This document shows, in pieces, positions 27,860 to 36,408 of a stretch of DNA of 64,000 nucleotides (within the stretch, counting starts at the first letter, position 1; every line of letters begins with the position of its first letter). The DNA lies in NCBI GenBank assembly GCA_965116625.1, contig OZ220717.1:2728001-2792000 (forward strand), in the 5' to 3' direction. The position numbers and the translations under genes are program-made. Under the pieces are notes generated by a model that had not been told where the DNA came from, searched no databases, and saw nothing but the letters and a program-made list of their open reading frames with translations. Source of the DNA: VXNE01 sp965116625. GTDB taxonomy: Bacteria > Pseudomonadota > Gammaproteobacteria > Pseudomonadales > Azotimanducaceae.

Positions 27860-29917
27860 GTGTATCCGGTCACATCGCAGTACCCGCGTTTCGCCGCCTG
27901 TCTTGCGTTTGCGGCGGTCGTGGCATCCAGTGCGACCGCAGGTTCGGTCGCGCCGGGCATCAAGGACGTGCTCACCGTTCCGGTGGCCCGCAGCCCCGTC
28001 ATTGCGCCGGACGGTTCCGCCGTGGCCTACACGCTTCGAACCAGCGACTGGAGCGACAATCGTTTCGACACGGAGATTCATATTGTCGACAACAATGCCT
28101 CATCCCGGGCGCTGACCGATGCGCAAGGCGACAGTTCGTCGAGACCCAGGTGGTCGCCTGACAGCCGCTGGCTCGCCTATATCACTGGAGGGTCGCAGAT
28201 TCACCTGGTCCCTGCGGACGGCGGCGAGTCGATCCAGTTGACCGCATTCATGGGCGGCGTCATGGACTACGCCTGGTCGCCCGACGGAAAAACCATGGGA
28301 ATCATCATTCCCGACCCGCCGGCGCACATGATGCGCGCAGCGCGGTGGGGCAAGTTCACGCATGAAGAGGTCGATACCATTCGGCCCCGCCTGTGGTTGC
28401 TCGACGTGGAGGCGGCACGAGCGTCGGAAGGCGGCATCAGGCGCGGCTCCCCGGCATTGCGGTCGCTGACCGGCGGCCACGATTTCGTCGTCCGCAGTTT
28501 TCTCGGCGCCAATTTTGCATTCTCGCCCGACGGCGGTGAAATCGTGTTCACACATGTCCCGGCCCCAGACATGGCCTCGATGTTCAGCGCGGACATTTCG
28601 ATTGTGGACCTTGCGACCGGCGAGATTCGTCCGCTTGTGGCCGGCCCTGGTTTTCAGGGCGGGGCGGTCTATTCCTCCGACGGCGAATGGGTGACCTTCT
28701 ACGTTCTGGACGCCGCTCCCAAACCGGATGGCCCGAGTCCATTTACGTCGAATCATGAATTGGCGCGTGTTCCTGCGGAAGGAGGCGAGCCCGAAGTCCT
28801 GACCGAGGATTGGGACGAGCACATTGTCCTGATCGACTATACCGAGCAAGGCGTACGCTTCGTGGGAAACGTCCGCACGACGCAACACATCTATCGGCTG
28901 GACCCCGAGACTCGGGAAATCGAAGCGGTGGTGACGACCCCAAACGCGATAGATGCCTCGGTCTCGGCCACGCCCGACGGCGGTGCGCTCGCCTATGCCG
29001 GCCATGACGGTGCGACCGTCAACGAGATTTATCGCGTTGCAGCTTCGGATCATGAGCCCGTGAAGCTGACCGGCATCACCGATGCCTGGATGGCGGATTG
29101 GGCGGGATACGCGACGGAAATCATCCGGTGGGAGAGTTTCGATGGCGTCGAGGTCGAGGGCGTTCTTTACAAGCCGGCGTCGTTCGACCCCAACAAACGG
29201 CATCCGCTCATCGTTCAGCTCCACGGTGGGCCGGTTGTTGCCGACAAGCCGCGACGGTTGCACAACTGGGAATACCCTATCGAGCAATGGCTGGACAAGG
29301 GTGCCCTGATCCTCAACCCGAACTACCGTGGCTCGAACGGCTACGGCGAGCGGTTCCGCTCGCGCACATACCGCGCCGGCGGACTGCCGCTGGCAAAAGA
29401 TGTCGATGCCGGGGTGGACCATCTTGTAAGCAAGGGCATCGCAGACCCTGAGCGCGTGGGCGTATGCGGCTGGAGTCACGGCGGTTACGTATCCGCGTTC
29501 CTGCTCGGCACCAGCGATAAGTACAAGGCGATTTCAATCGGGGCGGGCCCGACGCATTCGATTGTTGGGTTCGCGACATCGGATACCTATGTCGCCGCAA
29601 AGGCGGGACATGGTGCCTGGCCGTGGGAAGATCCGGAACTCTACCACTACATGTCTCCGATACACCTGATGCAGGACGCAAGGACGCCAACGCTGATCCA
29701 GCATGGCAGGAACGATGCGCGCGTGCCTTTTGCAGAAGCGTCGCTGCTGTTCCGCACGCTCAAGCACATGGGCAACGTCGACGTGCGCTTGTACGTCTTC
29801 GATGAAGCGGGCCACATGCTCGGCAAACCCCGGGAGAGGCTTGCCGCGCAATGGCAGAACTATTATTGGTTCTCCAAACACCTGTGGGGCGAAGAGACCG
29901 AACTGCCCTGGGAGTAG
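27860..29917 (+). CDS. S9 family peptidase, exported
   Basis: 685 residues from GTG 27860, chosen because GGAGG lies 8 nt upstream; the first residues then form a signal peptide (RFAACLAFAAVVASSATAG). WD40-like propeller repeats (WSPDSRWLAY, WSPDGKTMGI, FSPDGGEIVF) precede the alpha/beta hydrolase domain. Ser539 lies in CGWSHGGYVSAF, Asp in GRNDARVPF and His in DEAGHML. It is a different branch from the two lipoprotein S9 enzymes (GWSHGG instead of GxSYGG). Last recognisable chromosomal gene before the mobile element. Confidence 0.9.
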   Translation: MYPVTSQYPRFAACLAFAAVVASSATAGSVAPGIKDVLTVPVARSPVIAPDGSAVAYTLRTSDWSDNRFDTEIHIVDNNASSRALTDAQGDSSSRPRWSPDSRWLAYITGGSQIHLVPADGGESIQLTAFMGGVMDYAWSPDGKTMGIIIPDPPAHMMRAARWGKFTHEEVDTIRPRLWLLDVEAARASEGGIRRGSPALRSLTGGHDFVVRSFLGANFAFSPDGGEIVFTHVPAPDMASMFSADISIVDLATGEIRPLVAGPGFQGGAVYSSDGEWVTFYVLDAAPKPDGPSPFTSNHELARVPAEGGEPEVLTEDWDEHIVLIDYTEQGVRFVGNVRTTQHIYRLDPETREIEAVVTTPNAIDASVSATPDGGALAYAGHDGATVNEIYRVAASDHEPVKLTGITDAWMADWAGYATEIIRWESFDGVEVEGVLYKPASFDPNKRHPLIVQLHGGPVVADKPRRLHNWEYPIEQWLDKGALILNPNYRGSNGYGERFRSRTYRAGGLPLAKDVDAGVDHLVSKGIADPERVGVCGWSHGGYVSAFLLGTSDKYKAISIGAGPTHSIVGFATSDTYVAAKAGHGAWPWEDPELYHYMSPIHLMQDARTPTLIQHGRNDARVPFAEASLLFRTLKHMGNVDVRLYVFDEAGHMLGKPRERLAAQWQNYYWFSKHLWGEETELPWE

Positions 29918-30611
29918 CCGAAGTTGCGATCGGGGTTGGGACGGCCGGTCCGCGTCGCGGTGGGGACGTTGTTCAACCCGGGTGGACACGTTCTTCAATC
30001 GGGTGGGCATGCTGGTCTCCGCCGTCGAGTCCGCCGTCGTCGGGATTTGGAGCACGGTAGCCGACGTGCTGTCGCTGGCGAAGCCGGGCGCAGGTCTAAA
30101 CGGCGAACTGGTAGATTCCTGCATGTCGTGCCGCGACGGGCTGCGGCGTCAAACGGGCGGCAATCTTAGGGGAGGACGGCTGGGCTGGAGATCCGGCGAA
30201 GCGTGTGATTGTGACGACACAAAGGGAGATTCACGTCACCGACGTGGGTCTGGTGTCGCCGCGACAGCTCGGGTCGCCAAGCCGCAACGTTCGTGTCGGG
30301 AAATGCGACACCAATGAACCAGCCGGCCGCAAGGGCCTGGACATCCGCTCGGTTGGCGCAGGGGCACATGTGCAGTCGCAGGATGGCCACCGTGCTGGGT
30401 GCGGCGATTTAGTCTAGCGATAAGAACACGGTCGTTGACGGCGTCGCGGCCACAAGCATAGGTTGCGCTGCCAGGGAGGACGCGCCCGCGGAGGAATGCC
30501 GCGGGACCTTGGGACCGCGCCCGCCTGAGTAGCGGCGGCGAACAGACCGGGCGGACCCCGCACCGCTTGGCCGGCCTGCCCGCGGGTGGCGCAACCGACG
30601 CGGGGCGTCGC
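29918..30611. other. Boundary region between chromosome and ICE, no intact gene
   Basis: About 690 nt without a convincing gene. Base composition rises toward the ICE level across it, so the left attachment site is probably here. No tRNA or partial tRNA was recognised. The other att copy lies outside the window, so the exact core cannot be defined. The last 200 nt hold the integrase promoter element described separately. Confidence 0.5.
30408..30463 (+). promoter_or_regulatory. Palindrome-promoter element before the integrase
   Basis: TTTAGTCTAGCGATAAG (30408-30424), ten bases, then TTGACG (30435-30440) and a weak -10 around 30458-30464 (ATAGGTT). The right half CGATAAG is well kept; the left half is degenerate. 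It has the same layout as the elements at 32269, 51627 and, on the minus strand, 62464. Confidence 0.55.
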
Positions 30612-31475
30612 ATGCGGCAGTTGAACTACGACCTGAAGCGGCTGCAGGACGACCAGCCGAAACGGCGGTACGCCACGCAGCGAGACCGTTCCTACGTGCT
30701 CGCGCAGGCGGCGAACCTGCTGCACGAGCTCGGTTTCCGGCGGCTGCGCGCGACGGGGCTGCGCCGCAAGCACGTCAACGCGCTGGTGCGGGAGTGGAAG
30801 GCGGCCGGGCTATCCGTCGGCACCATCAAGAATCGGATGGCGGCGCTGCGCTGGTGGGCGGCCGCGGTGGGACGTCCGGGCGTGGTCGGCTCCAACGCGG
30901 AGCACGGGATCGGGAACCGGCGCTACGTCACGAACGAGGACCGGAGCCGGCGCCTGGAGGCGGAGAGGCTGGCCGCGGTGAAGGACGCGTACGTCAGGAT
31001 GGCGCTCAGGCTGCAGGCCGCGTTCGGTCTGCGGCGCGAGGAGGCGATCAAGTTCCGGCCGGCGTACTCGGACCGCGGCGACCGGATCGTGCTGAAGGCC
31101 TCGACGACGAAGGGCGGTCGAGCGCGCGAGATTCCGATCTGGCACGAGGGCCAGCGGGGGGTGCTCGACGACGCGCGCCGACTGGTCGGCGGCGGGGCGA
31201 TGATCGCCCCGGGGCGCAACTACGTCGCGCAGCGGAAGGTCTACGAGAAGCAGACTAAGGCGGCGGGCCTGGCTCGGATGCACGGTCTGCGCCACGCATT
31301 CGCGCAGGACCGCTACGAGCACTTGACGGGGTGGAAGGCGCCAGCGGCAGGGGGCCCGCGGCGGAAGTCCCTGTCGCCGGCGATGCGGCGGATCGACACG
31401 TCGGCGCGGCTCGCGGTCGCGGGCGAGCTTGGCCACGGTCGCATGGAAGTGGCTGCCCAGTACTTGGGGTCGTAG
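30612..31475 (+). CDS. int: Tyrosine recombinase/integrase of the ICE
   Basis: 287 residues. A SAM-like N-terminal core-binding part (MRQLNYDLKRLQDDQ, NLLHELGFRRLRATGL) is followed by the catalytic domain. Arg141 in FGLRREEA, Lys in STTKGGRAREIPI, His-x-x-Arg in MHGLRHAFAQ, His in ELGHGRM and Tyr284 in QYLGS complete the set. It resembles the integrases of STY4/PFGI-type genomic islands, which often start MRxLNY; I therefore use ATG 30612 rather than the open frame from 30567. Catalyses site-specific insertion and excision. Confidence 0.9.
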   Translation: MRQLNYDLKRLQDDQPKRRYATQRDRSYVLAQAANLLHELGFRRLRATGLRRKHVNALVREWKAAGLSVGTIKNRMAALRWWAAAVGRPGVVGSNAEHGIGNRRYVTNEDRSRRLEAERLAAVKDAYVRMALRLQAAFGLRREEAIKFRPAYSDRGDRIVLKASTTKGGRAREIPIWHEGQRGVLDDARRLVGGGAMIAPGRNYVAQRKVYEKQTKAAGLARMHGLRHAFAQDRYEHLTGWKAPAAGGPRRKSLSPAMRRIDTSARLAVAGELGHGRMEVAAQYLGS

Positions 31476-31570
31476 CAACGAGCGGGGGACTCGAGCGCGG
31501 CGCGATCGGACGGAAGGACCCGGCCGGTTTGACTCCGCCGGCCCCTGCGGCGCATATTCCCTCCCGCGCA

Positions 31571-31605
31571 TCAGCCGCGGAACCCGCTGCGCCGGGTTCG
31601 CCGCT
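31571..31605 (+). terminator. GC hairpin after the integrase
   Basis: GAACCCG and CGGGTTC face each other around a short loop, extended by a near match (CAGC...GCTG). No U-run follows, so it could be a terminator needing Rho or just a structured spacer. Confidence 0.3.
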
Positions 31606-31779
31606 GAATAGAACAGTCTCGCGAAGGGCCAGGGTAGCTCCCCGGCCCGGGACGAATAGGCGGCACGTCAACCGCGATCCGCGGGCTGATGCGCAATGGC
31701 CCGGCACCTGTGGTTGCCGAGGCGCCGGGTGAGGCGGCCGCGCGCGGCCGGAATGCCCCTGGCGGGCAGGGAGGCGAAC

Positions 31780-32220
31780 ATGAGGATCCTCGAGGACGGG
31801 CCGGACGCGGGCGCCCACGAGTTCGCGGTGGAACTGGAGATCGAGGACGACGGCGGCGCGCTGCGCTGGCTGTGGGAGTCGGCGGAGGACCGTGGCGGGT
31901 ACGGCGTCCCCTACGCGCTGGTGCGCTGCGAGGGCGGCAGGATCGGGACGTCGGCGGTGCGGGCGGCGCTGCGGCGGTTCAACGAGCCGTCCGACGAAGG
32001 CTGGCGGTGGACGGTGGAGGCGCTCGCGGCGCACCTGCTGCAGGACCTGTGCGGCGTCGCGCTGCTGGGGTTTCCGTTTCCGCCGAACCGCGGGCTGTGT
32101 CCGCACGGCAACGGCTACGAGAACGACGGCGGGACGCTGCGGTGGCTCGGCGGAGAGTGCGCGCCGTGCGTCGCCGGCGGCGGGCCGGAGGCCTTCGGCC
32201 CGGGACATCCGGGCGTGTAG
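31780..32220 (+). CDS. Hypothetical ICE protein with C-terminal Cys/His cluster
   Basis: 146 residues, function not recognised. ATG 31780 is preceded by GGGAGG. The start is acidic (MRILEDGPDAGAHEFAVELEIEDD), the middle is mixed alpha/beta, and the C-terminus has C-P-H and C-x-x-C elements (GLCPHGNGYENDG...GGECAPCV) that could bind one zinc. Sits between the integrase and the alpA-like gene on the same strand. The open frame extends upstream to 31696 but the added residues look non-coding. Confidence 0.55.
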   Translation: MRILEDGPDAGAHEFAVELEIEDDGGALRWLWESAEDRGGYGVPYALVRCEGGRIGTSAVRAALRRFNEPSDEGWRWTVEALAAHLLQDLCGVALLGFPFPPNRGLCPHGNGYENDGGTLRWLGGECAPCVAGGGPEAFGPGHPGV

Positions 32221-32268
32221 TTCCGGGGCGGGCGGCCAAGCTTCGCGCAACCCAGCGGACACCGCGCT

Positions 32269-32324
32269 CTTAGCGGTTCGGTAAGAACGAACTCTTTGAC
32301 TGCGCCTTTGCGCACGCCTACGGT
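32269..32324 (+). promoter_or_regulatory. Palindrome-promoter element before alpA
   Basis: CTTAGCGGTTCGGTAAG (32269-32285), ten bases, TTGACT (32296-32301), 17 bases, TACGGT (32319-32324). The palindrome lies just upstream of the -35, a typical activator position. The leader to the alpA start is about 130 nt. Confidence 0.6.
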
Positions 32325-32462
32325 ACGCGGCGATTGGAAGGGAGGCGCACCCCCCGCGTTCCAGTCCCGCCTCGCGCCGTCGGCGCCCGGCGGCGAACTA
32401 AGACACCGTGTTGCGATGCGGGGGGCCGAGGGACACGCGAACCTCATCGAGGAGCGTTGACC

Positions 32463-32681
32463 ATGCCCCAGATAGCGATCTACCGCCTGCCGGCGGTGTG
32501 CGAAGTCACCGGCCTGTCCAAGGCCACCATCTACCGGCTGCTGAACCGCGGCGAGTTCCCGGCGAAGGTGCAGCTGTCGCCGCGCTGCGTCGGCTGGCGC
32601 GTCGCGGACGTCGAGGCCTGGCTCGCGGCGCGGGCCGGCGAGCCGCCGCCGGACGGCGGCGCCGCGATGGCGGCCGGATAG
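32463..32681 (+). CDS. alpA: AlpA-type helix-turn-helix regulator
   Basis: 72 residues: MPQIAIYRLPAVCEVTGLSK then ATIYRLLNRGEFPAKVQLSPR and GWRVADVEAWLAAR, the winged-helix layout of AlpA/MerR-like excision regulators. GAGGAG lies 8 nt before ATG 32463. AlpA proteins in phages and ICEs activate integrase or excisionase genes. Placed between the integrase and the repressor and under the palindrome-promoter, it is a likely part of the ICE switch. Confidence 0.85.
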   Translation: MPQIAIYRLPAVCEVTGLSKATIYRLLNRGEFPAKVQLSPRCVGWRVADVEAWLAARAGEPPPDGGAAMAAG

Positions 32682-32689
32682 CCCTTCCG

Positions 32690-32709
32690 GCGCCCGCGTC
32701 CGCGGGCGC
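32690..32709. terminator. Hairpin between convergent alpA and repressor genes
   Basis: Perfect 9-bp arms GCGCCCGCG (32690-32698) and CGCGGGCGC (32701-32709) lie exactly between the two convergent stops. No U-run on either side, so termination efficiency is uncertain. Confidence 0.45.
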
Positions 32710-33362
32710 TACAGGATCCTGCCCTGGAAGACGGCGACGCCGCACAGCGCGGCATCGTCGTCCATCCGGGCGATGCGGTCCGGCCACTCGGGGTTGAGCG
32801 CCTTGAGGTAGCGCCGGCCGTCCTCCTCGACGAGCTGCTTGAGCGACGCCGCGCCGGCGTCCGGCCGGCGCACCACCACGATGCTGCCGCTTCGCGGCGT
32901 CCGGTCGGGATCGACGAACACGAAATCGCCCGGCCGGAAATGCGGCTCCATGCTCTCTCCCTTGACCCGCACGACGAATGTGTCGGCGCCCGAGCGCACC
33001 GGGCACGGCATGTGCGCCTCGGCGAGCGGAAACCCTGGCGCCTCGGTCCAAACGCCGGCCTGTTCCCAGGAGATGACGGGACAGCCGGTGCCGGTGGACC
33101 AGTCCGCGGTCCCGGCGTCCTCGCCGGCGGGCGCCGGGGCGTCCATCCAGCCGTGCGGCTTGTCCATGCCTTTCTCGAGGGTCGCCGCGAGGCGGTCGCC
33201 GACGCGCCGCGGGCGGCCGGTCTTGTACGGCAGTCCGGAGCGGATCTGGCTGATGTAGGGCCCGCTGGCGCCGGTGCGGCGCGCCAGCGCCTCGGCGGAG
33301 CCGGCCTCGGCGATGAGGCGGCCGAGGTTGGCCAGGCGGATGCGGTCGATTTCGCGCGGCAT
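32709..33362 (-). CDS. S24 family (LexA/CI-type) self-cleaving repressor
   Basis: 217 residues. N-terminal helix-turn-helix (EALARRTGASGPYISQIRSG), a linker with an Ala-Gly in SWEQAGVW that is the likely cleavage site, and the S24 peptidase with Ser137 (KGESMEPHF) and Lys175 (ASLKQLV). RecA filaments normally trigger self-cleavage, so the ICE is probably induced by DNA damage. Divergent from the Cro-like gene, with the operator region in between. Confidence 0.92.
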   Translation of the reverse strand: MPREIDRIRLANLGRLIAEAGSAEALARRTGASGPYISQIRSGLPYKTGRPRRVGDRLAATLEKGMDKPHGWMDAPAPAGEDAGTADWSTGTGCPVISWEQAGVWTEAPGFPLAEAHMPCPVRSGADTFVVRVKGESMEPHFRPGDFVFVDPDRTPRSGSIVVVRRPDAGAASLKQLVEEDGRRYLKALNPEWPDRIARMDDDAALCGVAVFQGRIL

Positions 33363-33373
33363 GGAGTCCCTTG

Positions 33374-33418
33374 CTTATTAAAACGATAAGAATAAAGTTA
33401 GAGGTCAATGCTTGCAAG
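33374..33418. promoter_or_regulatory. Repressor/Cro divergent operator-promoter region
   Basis: Contains the palindrome CTTATTAAAACGATAAG (33374-33390), of the same 17-bp format as the other ICE elements, and the 8-bp palindrome CTTGCAAG (33411-33418). A minus-strand promoter for the repressor is readable: -35 TTGCAA (33417-33412), 17 nt, -10 TATTCT (33394-33389). Each palindrome overlaps one promoter box, which suits autoregulation. Confidence 0.6.
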
Positions 33419-33449
33419 ATTTTATTTTCGTCTGGTAGGTTCGCCCGCC

Positions 33450-33719
33450 ATGACGTTGGACGACTTCATGCGGGCGGCGACCAAGCGCGAGCACCACGAG
33501 GTGGCCCGCGTGTGCAACGACTCGGTGAACTACCTCTACCAGCTGGCCGGCGGACACGGCCGCGCGAGCCCGCAGAAGGCGACGCTGCTGGAAGCGGCGA
33601 CGCGCCGCGTCGCGGAGGGCACCGGCGGCCGGCTGGAGGCCGTGCCGCGGGAGACGCTGGTGCGGCACCCGGAAATCTTCGATCCCGAGGCGTCGCTCAA
33701 GGTGGAGCTTCCGTATTGA
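33450..33719 (+). CDS. Cro-like DNA-binding protein, first gene of the conjugation operon
   Basis: 89 residues from ATG 33450 (MTLDDFMRAATKREHHEVARV). A helix-turn-helix is readable around NDSVNYLYQLAGGHGRASPQ. It is divergent to the S24 repressor, the classical place of a Cro antagonist. Its stop overlaps the TTG start of the next conjugation gene, so it heads the operon. Family not recognised with certainty. Confidence 0.65.
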   Translation: MTLDDFMRAATKREHHEVARVCNDSVNYLYQLAGGHGRASPQKATLLEAATRRVAEGTGGRLEAVPRETLVRHPEIFDPEASLKVELPY

Positions 33720-34432
33720 ACTCGCAGGGACCGGCAGCCGGGCTGCGCGCGATGGTCTGTGCGCTGCTTCTGGTCTTGGACCCAGTCGCGGCGGGCGCCG
33801 AAAGGATCGACGGGGAAACCGGCGAAAGCGCGATCGTCGAAAGCCAGCGCCGTGCCGTTGCCTGGGATCTTTCTGCCGACGACTGGATCCGTTACGAAAA
33901 ACTGATGCGCGGCCGGCGCGGCACCTGGACGCCGGGAGCCGATCCCCTGCTGGTGCTCGGCGCCCACGCGCGCACCGAGTCCGAACGGCGGCGGTTCGCC
34001 GAGGCGTTCGTGCTCGCGGAGCACGAGCGCGTGGCGGGGGAGCTCGCCTTCGAGCGCGCCGTGCAGGCCGCCTGGACGCGGCTCTTCCCCGGACGGCTCC
34101 GCATCGCGATGCCGACCGTCTCCCGGGCCGAGCGGTACGCGCTGGTCGTGGACCGCGACTGCGCCGATTGCGGCCGGACGCTGCGCGGCTACTTGAAGGG
34201 ATCGACCCCGGTCGACATCTACGTGCGCGGCGCGACGGACGACGCCGATCTGCGCGCCTGGGCGGCGGCGCAGGGCGTGGGGGCCGCGCACGTGCTGGGT
34301 GGCCTGGTGACCGTGAACCACGGCGACGCATCGGTGCCCGGCGAGGCGCCGGCGGCGTGGGTGCGGCGCGGCGGGCGGTGGTCGCCGGCCGCTGCCGATT
34401 CGCGCCCGGTTTCCGCGGAGCGTCCGGAGTGA
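33716..34432 (+). CDS. TIGR03759-like integrating conjugative element protein, exported
   Basis: 238 residues. TTG 33716 overlaps the previous stop (TTGA) and follows GGTGGAG; a signal peptide follows (AMVCALLLVLDPVAAGAERI). The body starts WDLSADDWIRYEKLMRGRRGTWTPGADPLLVLG and contains CADCGRTLRGYLKGSTPVDIYVRG, a thioredoxin-like Cys pair region typical of the PFL_4693/TIGR03759 family that precedes traD in these ICEs. Probably periplasmic; exact job in the secretion system unknown. Confidence 0.75.
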   Translation: MNSQGPAAGLRAMVCALLLVLDPVAAGAERIDGETGESAIVESQRRAVAWDLSADDWIRYEKLMRGRRGTWTPGADPLLVLGAHARTESERRRFAEAFVLAEHERVAGELAFERAVQAAWTRLFPGRLRIAMPTVSRAERYALVVDRDCADCGRTLRGYLKGSTPVDIYVRGATDDADLRAWAAAQGVGAAHVLGGLVTVNHGDASVPGEAPAAWVRRGGRWSPAAADSRPVSAERPE

Positions 34433-36408
34433 TCGGCGGGCATCCCGTCGAGGCGTTGCTGCGGCCGCCGGCCGAACTGACGGCGGGCGCGGTGGCCGTG
34501 CTGTGCGCGGCGGTGGCGGCGCTCGGACCCGAGTACCTGATGATGACCCCGAGCGTGGGGTACGCGTCGGCGATGGCGCTTGGACTGTACGGCGCCTGGT
34601 GGATCGCGCGCGGCGCGCGGATCGTGCGCTACCAGCGCAACCTGCGCCGGCAACGCCGCTGGACGATGCGCGCGAAGCGGATTCCCGTGGGCCGCGGGCG
34701 GCTGTTCCTCGGCCGCGGCTTCCGCTGGGGCGAGCGGCATACGCAGCGGCTACACGACTGCCGGCGCTCGAAGTTTCGGAAGTTCGTCGAGCCGGGCCGG
34801 TCCCTCAACCCCTTCCGTGCGCCGTCGCCGGTGGGCGGTTCGTCCTGGCTGCACGGCGTGGAGATGCGGGAGGAGGACGTCTACCTGCCGCTGCGCGACC
34901 GGTCGGGCCACGCGCTGGTGCTGGGCACCACCCAGGTCGGCAAGACGCGCATGCTGGAGGTGGCGGCGACGCAGGACATCCGCCGCGGCGAGACGGTGGT
35001 GGTGTTCGACCCGAAGGGCGACGCCGACCTGCTGCGGGCCGTGCACGACGCCTGCGCTGCGGCCGGGCGCGAGGACGACTTCGTGCTCTTCCATCTGGGC
35101 TACCCGGAGATCTCGAGCCGCTACAACGGCGTCGGCCAGTTCCACCGCGTCACGGAGGTGGCGACGCGGGTGTCCGGCCAGGTGTCGGGCGAGGGCCAGT
35201 CGGCCGTGTTCCGCGAGTTCGTGTGGCGATTCGTCAACGTCGTTGCGCGCGCCGTGACGGCGCTCGGCCAGCGGCCGGACTACCGCACGATCCAGCGGCA
35301 CGTCACCAACATCGACGAGCTGTGCCTGTCGTACGCCGAGTCCCACTTCGCGGAGCGGCCGGACGTGCTGGAGGCGGTCGCGGCGGTCGAGCGGCGCCGC
35401 GACGACCCGCCGCGGCACATGCAGGGCCGGCCCCGCAGGCTGGTTGCGTTCGAGCGGGTGATGGCGGAACGCGGGCTCGGGGACGAGGTCCTCGACGGCC
35501 TGCGCTCGGCGATGCGCTACGAGCGCAGCTACTTCGACAAGCTCGTGGCGAGCCTCCTGCCTTTGCTGGAGAAGCTCACGACGGGCAAGGCGGCGGAACT
35601 CCTGAGCCCCGACTACCTCGACATGTACGACCCGCGGCCGGTGTGGGACTGGCGGCGGGTGGTCAACCAGAGGCTGGTGGTCTACGTCGGCCTCGACGCG
35701 CTCTCCGACGCGCCCGTGGCCGCCGCGGTCGGCAACTCGATGTTCGCCGACCTCGTGAGCTACGCCGGAGAGCGCTACAAGCACGGCGACACGCATGGGC
35801 TGCGCGCGGGCTACGAGACGCCTCGGCACCCGGTGGTCGTGCACATGGACGAGTTCAACGAGTTGATGGGCGACGAGTTCATCCCGCTCTTGAACAAGGG
35901 CGGCGCGGCCGGCGTGCAGGTCACCGCCTACACCCAGACGTTCTCCGACATCCAGGCGAAGACGCGCGACGCGTCGAAGGCGCGCCAGGTGTCGGGCAAC
36001 TTCAATACGCTCGTGATGTTCCGCGTCAAGGACGTGGACACGGCGGCGCTTCTGACCGATCAGCTGCCGACCGTGAACGTCGTGGAGCTGACACAGATCG
36101 CCGGCTACACCGACTCCAGCGACCCGGAGTCCCCGGTCGACTTCAGCTCCCGGCACGAGGACCGGATCACGAGCTCGAAGGCGACGATGCTGGAGCCCCA
36201 CGACGTGACCAAGCTGCCCAAGGGCGAGGCGTTCGCGCTGCTCGAGGGCGGCGTGCTGTGGAAGGTGCGGCTGCCGCTGCCGGCGGGCGGGAAACGCAAT
36301 CCGTCGGCCGCGTTCGCGGAACTGACGGCGGACATGGAGCGCCGCTACCGCCCGGGCGTGTCCTGGTGGGCGGGCGCCGAAGCGGCGCCGGAGGCTTCGA
36401 ATGGCTGA
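34429..36408 (+). CDS. traD: Type IV coupling protein TraD (SXT/TOL subfamily)
   Basis: 659 residues. GTG 34429 overlaps the previous stop (GTGA). Two N-terminal membrane segments (about residues 15-65) precede the ATPase. Walker A is GTTQVGKT with Lys172, and Walker B-like VVHMDEFNELM follows in the C-terminal half. The coupling protein brings the relaxase-DNA complex to the secretion channel at the inner membrane. Typical family length. The 3' end overlaps the next gene by 8 nt. Confidence 0.93.
   Translation: MIGGHPVEALLRPPAELTAGAVAVLCAAVAALGPEYLMMTPSVGYASAMALGLYGAWWIARGARIVRYQRNLRRQRRWTMRAKRIPVGRGRLFLGRGFRWGERHTQRLHDCRRSKFRKFVEPGRSLNPFRAPSPVGGSSWLHGVEMREEDVYLPLRDRSGHALVLGTTQVGKTRMLEVAATQDIRRGETVVVFDPKGDADLLRAVHDACAAAGREDDFVLFHLGYPEISSRYNGVGQFHRVTEVATRVSGQVSGEGQSAVFREFVWRFVNVVARAVTALGQRPDYRTIQRHVTNIDELCLSYAESHFAERPDVLEAVAAVERRRDDPPRHMQGRPRRLVAFERVMAERGLGDEVLDGLRSAMRYERSYFDKLVASLLPLLEKLTTGKAAELLSPDYLDMYDPRPVWDWRRVVNQRLVVYVGLDALSDAPVAAAVGNSMFADLVSYAGERYKHGDTHGLRAGYETPRHPVVVHMDEFNELMGDEFIPLLNKGGAAGVQVTAYTQTFSDIQAKTRDASKARQVSGNFNTLVMFRVKDVDTAALLTDQLPTVNVVELTQIAGYTDSSDPESPVDFSSRHEDRITSSKATMLEPHDVTKLPKGEAFALLEGGVLWKVRLPLPAGGKRNPSAAFAELTADMERRYRPGVSWWAGAEAAPEASNG

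Noticed and set aside
29534..30124. Frames crossing the chromosome/ICE border on either strand
   Set aside because: Shadows of the S9 gene extended into the gap; no family features.
30000..30611. Search for a tRNA or direct-repeat att site
   Set aside because: No cloverleaf or T-loop sequence was found, and the second att copy is outside the window, so no att call is made.
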